Part shown: positions 47,581-57,011 of the stretch, in pieces
Layout: every line of letters starts with the position of its first letter
Position numbering within the stretch: position 1 is the first letter of the stretch
Assembly (NCBI GenBank): GCA_037074705.1
Contig: CM073590.1
Coordinates: 210,348,746 to 210,412,745, forward strand
From: Zhengitettix transpicula
Lineage: Eukaryota > Arthropoda > Insecta > Orthoptera > Tetrigidae
Direction of reading: 5' to 3'
Length of the DNA stretch: 64,000 bases
Program-made: the position numbers and the translations under genes
Notes under the pieces: model-generated
Told to the model about the DNA's origin: nothing
Seen by the model: only the letters and a program-made list of their open reading frames with translations
Database searches by the model: none

Positions 47581-47957
47581 CTTTGAGAGGTGTATGCTTC
47601 GGGCTGGTAGACGACGGAAGAGTTGAAAAATTCCTATTTGAACAGTCGGCCAGCTGCCTGGAAAAGTATTCTTCCAGATATGAAGATGCTTCGTCCCCAC
47701 AGAAAACCCCAGGCCATTCATCGGAACGACGTGGGACAAGTACCGATAGCCCGAGCTACCTGATAAATGTTTCTCCATTGTTTTCTCAGCGGCGAATTTC
47801 CGCGTAGGATCTTCAACTATAGCAGGCGGCCCTAGTTAACCCTCAGCTTCATTGACCTCCCTTCTGAATCCCTCCTGTCTATCCCTTTCTATGTTATTCT
47901 CGGAGAAAAGTCGCCGCGTGGATGACTTACATTTAGCCTATTACTAAAAAAATATAA
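47581..47957 (+). mobile_element. R1 retroposon copy M, diverged
   Basis: Plus-strand R1 copy starting at the GAGAGGTGTATGCTTCGGG segment, through CAGTCGGCCAGCTGCC, GACGTGGGACAAGTACC, GGCCCTAGTTAACCC, to TAGCCTATTACTAAAAAAATATAA. This is one of the most diverged copies. The 70-74 codon frames are repeat-derived. Confidence 0.8.
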
Positions 47958-49845
47958 GTATCGTGAATTGAATAATTAAAATTGGCTGAAACAGAAAGAA
48001 TGAAGGAGCTGATCTTTATATAATTTTCTTGACACTGAACAATTTTTGAAGTATTGGAAACGTTTCTGCCTAAACAATGAATAGAATAAAATAAATTTAG
48101 ATTTTTTAGAAACTCTCTAGAATTTAATCTTTAAGAAGGTTGAAAGAGTCGTAATTTTTACATGGTTTTGTCCTATATCCAATTAATTAATAACTTAATT
48201 TGCAAAAAGAATCACACAACATCTTTTTTTCTGAAAAATCTTTCTGTAAAATAAATTCTTTACATTCTAAAATAATTATAATTATTATTTTCACTCTAAA
48301 ATATTTAAATAATGAAATACTATCCACAGTTCATGCTAAACTAAGATTCCAATTATTTTCCAAAAACTCAATGTGTCAGCTGCCAATTGCGTGGGTATTA
48401 TTTTCAAACTGTATCAGCGTATTTTAATCTCAGCAGCATCACTCTATTTTTGTCTACAATGATAGAGGATTCGGGAAACCGGAATTCGTACGTATGACTT
48501 AGAAAACTCGTCGTTTATGCCTGACTGGTGGGAGGATTTCGCTCAGTTTATGATTCACGTTAACTGTAGCAAACTTAATTATTTGAATAACTTCTAGTGG
48601 CACTTCGACAGGTGTGTTTTGGACGCATCAATGCCCCAATTCTGGATCAGGAATACTCTCCTCCCCAAACGAAGGTGAGAAAGCGAGGGGTTAAGAGCCT
48701 AACACGAGGCTATTCACACGATCATAATGTAGCGCAACGTTTTTATTCCAATAGATCTGATTTACTAAGACTATTTGATTCTTTAGATAAATTAACAATT
48801 ATTGACTTCTTGTATTTAAAATAATTTTACAAAAATATTTTACCATGATTGAAACACCGCCGTTAAAATATACAATTATGCAAATTAATTATTAATTACT
48901 TAAGAAAGCCAGAGTTATGTAAAGCAACATATATTCATTAAATATTCTCAGGGTTTGAATACGTGCCTTCCGATTAGCCAGAAATAGATTACGATTGAGA
49001 TAAAGGGAATTAACTAAAATTTTAGTCGACAGTTAATTCCATATTTTTATGATAAATAATTCTCTAAATATTTTTTCTTGACTAGTGCGTATTGAATACT
49101 GTAAATATTATAAAAAAAATTAACATTACTTAGGGTATAATATTTTTATTGTTATTACTATATGATACCTTTAGTTGGACAGGGAAATGTGTGTTCCCGA
49201 CTTTTATTTATATTTTTGTTAACTACGACTTGTTATTAATTGTATATTGTAATCTTACGTAATGACGTAACCTATTTTCTCATACTAGGATTAATGAAAT
49301 AAATAAATCAAAACAATGGAGGAAGTTCGCTAATATTTCCTTCTGCCTTCCGTTTATCCAGCGGTCAGCGTCGTTCCCTGTTGCTTCAGCCATACCATGA
49401 CGTGTTCTTTTCCATCAGTTAAAACCAATGTGAGTTTAGCGCCTTCAATTTTGCCACTTATGAGTAAAACGACATGAATCATAACAAGCAACTCACATGT
49501 CATTTTTCTATCTCAAATACCTGTTTTTGTACCATTCGCTTTAGAAACGAACCAAGTGGTGTTTACGCCGTACACTGCAAAGGACTAAATATTATTTCCT
49601 GTACAGATTATCAGCTGATAATCCTGATCCTCTCAAAATATTGCGCAATTCCGCAAGGCAAACTAATATTATGCAACAATTCCTTCGAGTTAATTTAATT
49701 AATTAGCACCACCGTCTTTAAAGATTAAGGACTTGGAGTGGTTCTGTAATTTAGCGTTTGCCTGATACGATATCAATTAAGATAATATATCCTGACTGAC
49801 AGATCTAATAAGATTAATATCACTCGCAACTAATTCTAATATATT
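47958..49845. other. Unassigned AT-rich DNA
   Basis: No gene recognised. The 75-codon frame at 48597-48824 has no known motif. The stretch at 49190-49315 ends in AATGAAATAAATAAATC and could be the 3' tail of an old LINE, but no coding part is present to confirm it. Confidence 0.4.
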
Positions 49846-49930
49846 AAAGGATCAAGGTGGAAATATATCGAACCCAGGACCTCCACTTTTTTCTCCTGGT
49901 CTGGTAGAGATTTTTCTACCCTGATCCTTT
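49846..49930 (-). mobile_element. tRNA-like SINE remnant with matching ends
   Basis: 85 bp whose ends are inverted matches (AAAGGATCAAGGT / ACCCTGATCCTTT). On the minus strand it reads GGATCAGGGTAG, a GGTAGA...TCTACC D-arm-like stem, ACCAGGAG, then GTGGAGGTCCTGGGTTCGAT, a Pol III B-box-like T-arm. The paired ends could act as an acceptor stem. The T stem is not fully paired, so this is more likely a tRNA-derived SINE head or pseudo-tRNA than a working tRNA. Confidence 0.4.
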
Positions 49931-49944
49931 AATTCAATTGTGTT

Positions 49945-50307
49945 TTAACACTGCGAATCTATGCTTCCATATGGAAGACTTTAAACTCCCAGCCTTGCGG
50001 CGTTGCGCTCATAAAGCAGCCAGTGCTACTCCAGTTACAGCACCGGATTCGGCGATTTAGTCACGACTACGCATGCGCACTTTACCCGTTAACCCCCCCT
50101 ACGCCACCCGTAAAGCTCAACAAACTGCTATGTGCTACAATGCCGAGAGCACAAGGATACGGAAGAGCTCCCATGCTATGACACTCAGCGCGGCCGCGTC
50201 AGGCGACATATCCAACGAAATCGAAATAAATTTGAACTATTCACTAATTATAAATTTTATTATCTAATAGTTTATATTTTCAAAACAAAAATAATAATCG
50301 TTCATTT
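49945..50307 (+). repeat. 374-bp dispersed repeat R3, copy 2
   Basis: Second copy of R3, 363 bp, about 98% identical to 35962-36335 by eye, 14 kb away in the same orientation. The length difference is fully explained by a 12-bp deletion and one extra C. Flanking sequences of the two copies are unrelated, so a mobile or recently duplicated unit is implied. Confidence 0.8.
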
Positions 50308-50588
50308 CATAGCCTTCATGTCTAAATACAAAAATGAAAAATCTCATTAACAGTCGCAAGTTTTAAATTTAATTTAAAGTTGGTAAAATTTGTAGTACTT
50401 TGAATATTTATAATGTGGGAAGGAGTAAGCCGTAAGGGTACTTGACTTATTATTTGCAAAATACCTCAATCACCATTCGTTACCGTTACGAGACAGGAAT
50501 CTATAATTTTGAAATCTCGCCGCCGTCTTGAATTTAAGCGGAAATTAATTGGGTATCTTCAAACGGTTGCCGTACAGGGTTTGCTCTT
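50308..50588. other. Unassigned AT-rich DNA
   Basis: Nothing recognised. Confidence 0.5.
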
Positions 50589-50596
50589 TATAAAAG
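50589..50596 (+). promoter_or_regulatory. Candidate TATA box
   Basis: TATAAAAG, followed about 35-40 bp downstream by AGCAGTCAAG (weak arthropod-initiator-like), at the upstream edge of a GC-rich, potentially transcribed segment that ends in a good splice donor at 50953. By itself a TATA word is weak evidence in AT-rich DNA; the combination makes it worth noting. Confidence 0.25.
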
Positions 50597-50628
50597 GCAG
50601 TTAAGGAAACTCAATTTCGTGCAATTAG

Positions 50629-50952
50629 CAGTCAAGGGCGGCCATATTCGCAAAAGAAGTGCCGTGCGAATGCAAATTCCAAGGCGGTCGTGGTAGTAGT
50701 GGTCGGGGCGGTTTCTGCCAAGAGAAAGGGGTGCATCGCCCTCAGTCTCACTGCGATCTCCCTGCCGGAGCGGTCAAGCACACAATTACTTATCAGTTGG
50801 AACGTAAATGTGAAATTTCGACCGTCTGTCAATTACGCAAAACTCTGATTTGACAGGTTTCCAAGATCTGCACAACGGACACCGAGTTCTCCGGTTAAGG
50901 ACGCGTGAAGACCAAGTGTCAACTGTGGGATAACACGCCAATGCACCAGAAA
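50629..50952 (+). pseudogene. Possible first exon or degraded cysteine-rich coding fragment
   Basis: A GC-rich segment of about 320 bp ending at CACCAGAAA followed by GTAAGTAC, a near-consensus splice donor. It can be read two ways. As a degraded coding exon, one frame gives a cysteine-rich peptide (VPCECKFQ...FCQEKG...KCEISTVC) followed by two in-frame stops. As a 5' exon, the only useful ATG is at 50941, leaving ATGCACCAGAAA before the donor. I do not recognise a family. The TATA-like box lies 40 bp upstream. No later exon was found within the window. Confidence 0.2.
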
Positions 50953-51922
50953 GTAAGTACAAAATTACGTATTAAAATCTTTGGAACATGTAAATGTTAT
51001 TTATTGCTTTTAAAAACAAAACTTAAACGTTTATAAACTTCACGACCACATTTCTGCTTATTTTTAAATCCTGTACATGAAAGAAGATTAAATCCACCTA
51101 ATTTATTTTCTAATTATACTCTCAATTTAAGGATTCCTAATTTATACATAAGCTCCCGAGTGGCCCTACCAGGTGTCTCGAGAGTTTTATAGAATACAAT
51201 TTTTGTTATTTTAATACATAAACGACCAAAATAATACCAAAACCGTATGCAAAAGCATGAATCTACCAAACTGACTTCTTTAGTTTTTGTCAGCGTCTCT
51301 GAATATATGGGAAAGAAGTACAAGAACACCCACGCATGCTGGTGACACCTGTCAAAATGTGTATTTAATTGCCCGTTTCTTACTAGAAGTTTCTTTAGTC
51401 GTATAATTAATTTTCTATTTTGACGGCGCAGCTTCTTTTACGAAACGTCAAAAAACAGGTTTCTCAGTTCGGGGACGACGGCAGTGTTCCTCGGACTTGA
51501 CGCTTAATTTCATGCTTGTTTAATAAACAATTACATTATTATTTCTGAATAGTGTATCCCCACCTCTATCTGTAGATAAATTTCAATAACCAGGTTAATT
51601 GTATTTCGTAGTTCGCGAGCTAATAGGAAGATCAGAACAGTTCACATTTGAGATTTATTTTTATATATTCATCTAAGCTAACAAACAACTAAAATACTTC
51701 TCCGTAGTCCGTTTCATAGATTAATATAAAAAAATTGCGTTAAAAATAAACAGGGATAATTTAATAAATTGTAATAATAGATGTCGAAAATAGCTCGAGC
51801 AATATGTTTACATAGGAGGAATCACGTAAAAATTCTCCGCATTCTGTAATTCTGAGACAAGACACGTTCCGTCGACTGATTTGGAAATTATTAACAATGA
51901 GAAATTTATAATGTTTTATAAT

Positions 51923-51924
<2 letters not shown>
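50953..51924. other. Unassigned AT-rich DNA
   Basis: Nothing recognised. If the donor at 50953 is real this would be intron. The 71-codon minus frame at 51114-51329 has no known motif. Confidence 0.45.

Positions 51925-51926
<2 letters not shown>

Positions 51927-51973
<47 letters not shown>
51927..51973. repeat. (TA)n microsatellite
   Basis: A TA run of about 47 bases, preceded by ATAATTACA, the same letters that end the L-family elements. No L-family body was recognised upstream, so this may be coincidence or a badly decayed copy. Confidence 0.9.
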
Positions 51974-51976
<3 letters not shown>

Positions 51977-51993
51977 GGCTATTTAAAAAAAAC

Positions 51994-52846
51994 TAATAAA
52001 TAAATATCAGCTAATTTTAAGTCAGAAAAAATAATTAAATACTGTAAAATTAAACAACGTTTCAAGGCTTATTTTGCGACTTCATCAGGTTTAAAACTAA
52101 AAAAAGAACACAACAATTACATTGATTACCATAACATTTTAAAGAAACATTTGGCAGATTACATTCTGTAATTATATTTATTGTTGTCTTTCTCCGCGGA
52201 GAGAATGAATAAAGTCTTCTCGGGCTTATAACGGAATAATAGAATTACTAGGTGACGATGGCAAGGAACGTCATCGAAACGTCGCGAATTAACTTGTTTA
52301 CTCGGTTAGAAACCCGAGAAGATTTTATTCAGTAAATATAAATATTGTTAGACTTACAAAATTTTGATAGACACGTCATTTTATGCTGTCTTACGTGTCC
52401 GAAATGTACAATTTCAAACGACGACGACCAGTAAAAATTCATTTACGTTGTTGGAAACATTTCAAAATTTGAAATTATAACAAAATATACATTAAACGTT
52501 ACAAAAGGAAACGGTCATAAATTTTATTCAAATGGTATCATTTTTTAAGTCAATAGCTGTTTTATAGGATCTGATATATACAGAATTTCACTCATTAATC
52601 TCGAAAGGTAGGTCGTTTCCTCGTCCAAAATTGATATTCTGCAAAATACTAACGAAATTTATAATTTTTGTTACCTGCCAAATGTTTCTTTAAAATATTA
52701 CTCCTATCATAGTAATTGTTTTGTTTTTTTGTAGTTTTAAACTTGAGCCTGATGAAGTCGCAAAATAAGCGATGAAACGTTGTTTAATTTCACAATAATA
52801 AATCTTTTTTCTGACCTAAAATTGGTTGACGTTTAATTATTTATTA
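51994..52846. mobile_element. Long inverted-repeat (foldback) element
   Basis: About 850 bp with arms of roughly 170 bp (51994-52162 and 52672-52846) that are inverted copies of each other. Left arm: GTCAGAAAAA, TTAAACAACGTTTCAAGGC, GCGACTTCATCAGG, AAAGAAACATTTGGCAG; each has its complement in the right arm, in mirrored order. The centre holds a second, smaller hairpin (52208-52330). No transposase frame is present, so it is non-autonomous. The CCTGATGAAGTCGC...GAAACGTTG wording resembles sequences common in insect MITEs and foldback repeats (general recollection). Arm divergence is about 15-20% by eye, indicating an old insertion. A target duplication could not be fixed in the AT-rich flanks. 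Confidence 0.75.
52208..52330. repeat. 123-bp hairpin repeat nested in the foldback element
   Basis: Ends AATAAAGTCTTCTCGGGCTT and AACCCGAGAAGATTTTATT are inverted matches. Its right half recurs at about 30158-30200. The interior has GATGGC...CATCGAAACGTCGCG. Whether it is an original part of the larger element or a later insertion is open. Confidence 0.6.
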
Positions 52847-52891
52847 AAATATTTTATGTTATACTGCCGCATTTCTCCACTGATTTCAGAA

Positions 52892-52903
52892 TGCTTCACC
52901 GCT
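52892..52903 (+). repeat. Target-site duplication (left) of R1 copy N
   Basis: TGCTTCACCGCT, exactly repeated at 53418-53429 on the other side of copy N. Confidence 0.85.
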
Positions 52904-53417
52904 TGTTTTTTCGGTGTAGACTGGAAATGTAAAGGATAATCCACATAATGGCAACTCCCCTCTTACAGCATAGGAAAAGGATTTGAAAGGAGGGATGCGG
53001 AAGGGTGAAGGAAGTTAGACAAGGGTTAACTAGGGCTATAGTTTAAGGATCCTACCCGGCATTCGCCTAAAAGTAATGCATGACAAACGCTATAAAAACC
53101 TGCATCAGGCAGGTCGGGCATTGGGTAGTCTTCCCACGACATTCCGATGGCGGGAGAGGGGTTTGCTGTGAGTCGCAGCTTACCCCTCGCCAGTTTAGGA
53201 GGCAGCCGGCCGACTATTCCTATAGGAATAGCGGACAACTCTTACCGTATGCCCAAGGTATGCGACCCCGGAAACATACATCTCTCAAAACAGACCTCGG
53301 CATGTGGGAACCTTAGTTCAGAAACCCAGAGACTTGTTAAAACATCCCCGAAGGTAGCCCCCCGCCAGAGCTCTCTGGGAAGGTTTACCTGCAAGAGAAT
53401 CCTCTCGCAGGCTTCCT
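52904..53417 (-). mobile_element. R1 retroposon copy N, full length
   Basis: A 514-bp minus-strand copy with a 12-bp target duplication. The 3' end (left) has a degenerate tail, TGTTTTTTCGG to AAATGTAAAGG, before ATAATCCACATAATGGC. The 5' end (right) has ACCTGCAAGAGAATCCTCTCGCAGGCTTCCT, giving the same AAGGAAGCCTGC start as copy C. Agreement of 5' ends among C, E and N shows a fixed start for the transcript. The 70-131 codon frames here are repeat sequence. Confidence 0.9.
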
Positions 53418-53429
53418 TGCTTCACCGCT
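53418..53429 (+). repeat. Target-site duplication (right) of R1 copy N
   Basis: TGCTTCACCGCT, matching 52892-52903 exactly, directly after the 5' terminus of copy N. Confidence 0.85.
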
Positions 53430-53447
53430 GTCTAAATCTGAAATATA

Positions 53448-53720
53448 ACTCCTCTCCTGCTATCGTAAGGGCGTGGGACAAGTACCCAATGCCCGACCTA
53501 CATGATGCAGGTTTTTCTAGGGTTTGTCCTGCATTTCTTTAGGCGAATGCCGGGTAGGATCCTTAAAATATAGCCGGGGGGCCGTAGTTAACCCTTGACT
53601 ACCTTCCTCTACCATTCCACATCCCCCCTTTCAAATCCCTTCCTATGCTATTAAAGGGGAGTTGCCACCATGTGAATTAACCTAATGTGGCCTATTACCT
53701 AAAAATATAAAAAAATAAAG
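53448..53720 (+). mobile_element. R1 retroposon copy O, 5'-truncated
   Basis: Plus-strand R1 from CTCCTCTCCTGCTATCG to the tail (GGCCTATTACCTAAAAATATAAAAAAATAAAG). It lies 18 bp past the target duplication of copy N and points away from it, a second head-to-head pair like I and J. Confidence 0.85.
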
Positions 53721-56690
53721 AAGTTCTCTCTGTTTAGCAAAACATTCAACTTTTAGGTGGAGATGTAGAGTGACTTGAAAGTAAAATTTTGTAGGGTATA
53801 TTCAGATGTGTTATTTTTGTGCAAATTTGATCGTTAACCGTGGATAAAAATATTAACTAGATAATTACGAAATTAGAAACTCGCTACTTTCTATCGTATC
53901 AATTCACCGTTTTGAGGCTTTGTTATCTCATGAAATAATCTTTCGCGACGGTCAAAAGAATCGTCAGAATGGCATAATAAGGAGACACACAGATCGGTAG
54001 TTCAGCGTCAATTACGCTGAAGGTTCTCCTTAACATAGCAGTTTGTGTACCAAAAGTAAATGCAAGCAGCGTCTACAGTATTTGTTATTTACATAAGTAA
54101 TTAATTGTTCAGGGAACAATATAATTTTGCCTCTCAGCACTTCCGCGAAATGAGATGTGCGTGTCGCGATCGAATGTTTGTAATCCGTACGACTTCTCTG
54201 CCGTTATTTCACGTGAACACGACCTTCCCCAACACAGAGAAGCAAGTCTCGCTACGAGTTTTCAACGCGAGATATTATCGTATATCGAGCCCAGACTTCT
54301 CAGTGACGCCACAGAGTCGAGGAAACGTCGTCTAGAAGGCACGTAGGCATGTGAAAATAATTTCCAAGGGAGGAAAAAATATAGAGGAAATTATTTTGAT
54401 AACAATTTAATGGCTATAAAACTTAACGGGCGGAATAGTGTTAATCCCCCAAATGATGAGTGTCATTGTAACAAATTTCATTAGTAGTCAGAACCTAACA
54501 TTTCAAAAATTAAATTAAATTAAAGAAGCCATATTCATTAAAAAAATGCTCTTATTCCAGACATTTTAGTACGAAAAATCCAAACAATAGTTGATATACA
54601 CCACTTCCTAGTAATGACCTTGTCAATTCACCCTCGGTCCTTCCGGGAACAGACTCAAATCCATTTATCCCCCTTCCCGCTCTCTACAACCATATAAAAC
54701 CAAACGTAAAATCTTGCTTAAACATTTACTTGCATAAATCCGAGATAGCTGTCTCTTAGGACTGGGCTGCACTAAGTAGTTCCAAAATCCACAAGAGTGT
54801 ACGGACTGTCAGGCATATGCAGTGCATATATTTGTACCTTGAAGAAGAAAAGAGTTTCTTTAAAGTTCGAAACTTCGTTGTCTTAATTATTTTTACTGTA
54901 CCTTCTTTGTTTCACATTTTTCATTCCTCATATTTCTCCAATTTCAGAATTCTCCTTGCTATATCTTCGTCTTTAACCTATCATATCTACCTCATTTGTT
55001 CCTCTATTCTCAGCTTTATCTTCGCAAAAATACCATCTAGGCAATGGAAACCCCGACAACATCTACTGATGACTTTAAACCGTCGCCACAAAATTTCAAT
55101 TCCAAAAAAATTTAGTGTTTTAGTGTTTGAAATTTACTTAATATTTTTCCATGTTTCTCTAATCCTGTTTCATAATGCAAAAGAAATGGGGGTTCAATGT
55201 TCAGTAACCTTTACGTTATGCACCTTACATATTTGTTCGAATGCTTCTTGAAATCCTTCATAGGTTCGATTCTGCCTTCCCCCGCTCTCATTCACCTTCC
55301 TACTGATACATTTACCTCTTCTACGCAATAAATATAATAAACTACCGTTGTACTACCTACTATATACCACCATGCACTTATCTTATTTCCACTATCTGCA
55401 TCTACCCCTTCCCCAATTATTTTTCCCGCCTGCAAATTAATTACTGGCACTTGGGCGCCACTTCATGGCGCCGTAAAATTTTTATCAACTTGCCCGTTAC
55501 ACAAAAGGAACTGTCTGGCGCAAGTTTAATAATTTTATCCGAAAACTGACAGCTAAATATCACTAATATTGGCAAGGTGTAAATTGTAAAATAACATATT
55601 ACGGATTAACTATAATAGACTGAAATAAATTCAATAAATCGAAAAGCGGGGCACTCATTCAATCAACCAATTTGGAGAAAGCAAAACCATCGTACTTATA
55701 AGATCAAAACAAACTATTTACATGAAACATTAGTTAACCATGATCATATCAGCCATACATAACAGTGCAATTCCGCTGAAACTGTTCTGGTTTCGCGTTC
55801 TAATTACGCTGTCGCTTTTATAAACTTGCTGTGACAACATTTTGGTTTATTTATTCCGGGAAAGAATACGAAGTTATGTATTCATACTTAGTTTTAATAT
55901 TGTCTTAGTAGAATCGAGTGGATGTTCATGAAGCGACTTAAAGAAACAGTCCAACAAACTTAACCGTAGGATGTGTGGAGATAGGATTTGTTGGCAGAGC
56001 TATCATAGATAGACGTATTTACGCAGGATTACCATCTCCCGTGGCCTTTTACCAACCTTTGGCAAGTTTATCTAAAACTCGAGTGAGATTCGCGATACTA
56101 AATCCGCATGCAAAAACTATGTACTTCAAAAAATGCAATTTGGATCCACGATAACGCAGAAAATTGCTTAGGATCAGAATGATTTCACACTCAGATAAAA
56201 ACAGCGACTTAAAACCAACGACGCCCCTGGACGGAATGTCCGACTTTAGTATACTCGGCCCAAAACCTGACACTCGATTGAGCTTTCTCAGACTAAATGT
56301 AAATAACACCAACAGCTACGCGATAGAGACTGCCCTAATTCCCTCAGGCTAGCCTTCTCCACTACTGCCTCACACTTCACTACTGAATATTAACTAGATC
56401 GACAGCCGCGCTGGCGCTCTAATGCCTTCTGTGTTTACTTCTCAAGGCTTTTATACCTTTACTTCGGGACACATTTTGACCAAGGGTTAAATGTTCTTAG
56501 GCTTTGGGCGTAAAGGAAATACATCACCTGTATTGCTGAACCGAATAAAATAAATTCCTTAGTAATCTCTATAATATATATGCAACATTTTATCCGAAAT
56601 AAATTTTCTGTAGGGCACCACAGCAATTTATCTCAGTGAAGGTAAATAATCAGCACATATTTGTTATAACTTTAGAAGTATTTATTTAAG
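53721..56690. other. Unassigned DNA
   Basis: No confident gene. A 144-codon plus frame (54817-55251) is hydrophobic and low in complexity, without a recognisable domain. A GC-richer patch at 54120-54340 is open in two plus frames (76 and 63 codons), unrecognised. An 87-codon minus frame (56049-56312) overlaps a plus frame, and neither is known. Confidence 0.35.
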
Positions 56691-56782
56691 AGTGACAGAC
56701 TGCATGATGGTAATCCACGAGGCAGTAACTCGTCTTTAATACCTTAGGAAGGAATTGGAAGGAAAGGGATATGCGGGAGCGA
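56691..56782 (-). mobile_element. R1 retroposon copy P, decayed 3' fragment
   Basis: About 90 bp matching the R1 3' end on the minus strand, strongly diverged: GACTGCATGATGGTAATCCACGAGG, TCTTTAATACCTTAGGAAGGAATTGG, GGGATATGCGGGAG. The weakest R1 match listed. Confidence 0.6.
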
Positions 56783-56891
56783 GAACAAGATATACCTACT
56801 AAAAAATTAAAGTTTACCTTAAGGTACTATTTTATGCATTACATTACGGTAAAAGATTAAATCTAGGATATATAATGAGTAATTGGTTTCT

Positions 56892-57011
56892 TGTCAGTAT
56901 TTTTTGTACCAATTTTTGGGTTTTTAGGCAGCCTTTTTTTTCTGACGTTCTTGCGACGTTTTGTTCCATAGCTCTGAACAAAAACCCAAAAATTGGTACA
57001 AAATACTGACA
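56892..57011. mobile_element. 120-bp hairpin MITE-like element
   Basis: Arms of 33-34 bp are inverted copies differing by a 2-bp indel: TGTCAGTATTTTTTGTACC... at the left and ...GGTACAAAATACTGACA at the right, with a loop of about 53 bp containing TTTTTTTCTGACGTTC. The near-perfect arms mean it either arrived recently or is maintained. No TA or longer target duplication is obvious (flanks GTTTCT and TCAATA), so the superfamily is not assigned. Confidence 0.65.

Noticed and set aside
53147..53542. 131-codon open frame
   Set aside because: It runs through two R1 copies in opposite orientation (N and O). It is a chance frame in repeat sequence.
54817..55251. 144-codon open frame as a gene
   Set aside because: Low-complexity Phe/Leu/Ser/Ile composition in T-rich DNA and no recognisable domain. 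Not enough to call a gene.
55440..55475. TTGGGCGCCA (complement of a tRNA-Lys-type primer-binding site)
   Set aside because: The adjoining sequence lacks an LTR end (no terminal CA next to it) and there is no TA flank or paired terminus, so chance is likely.
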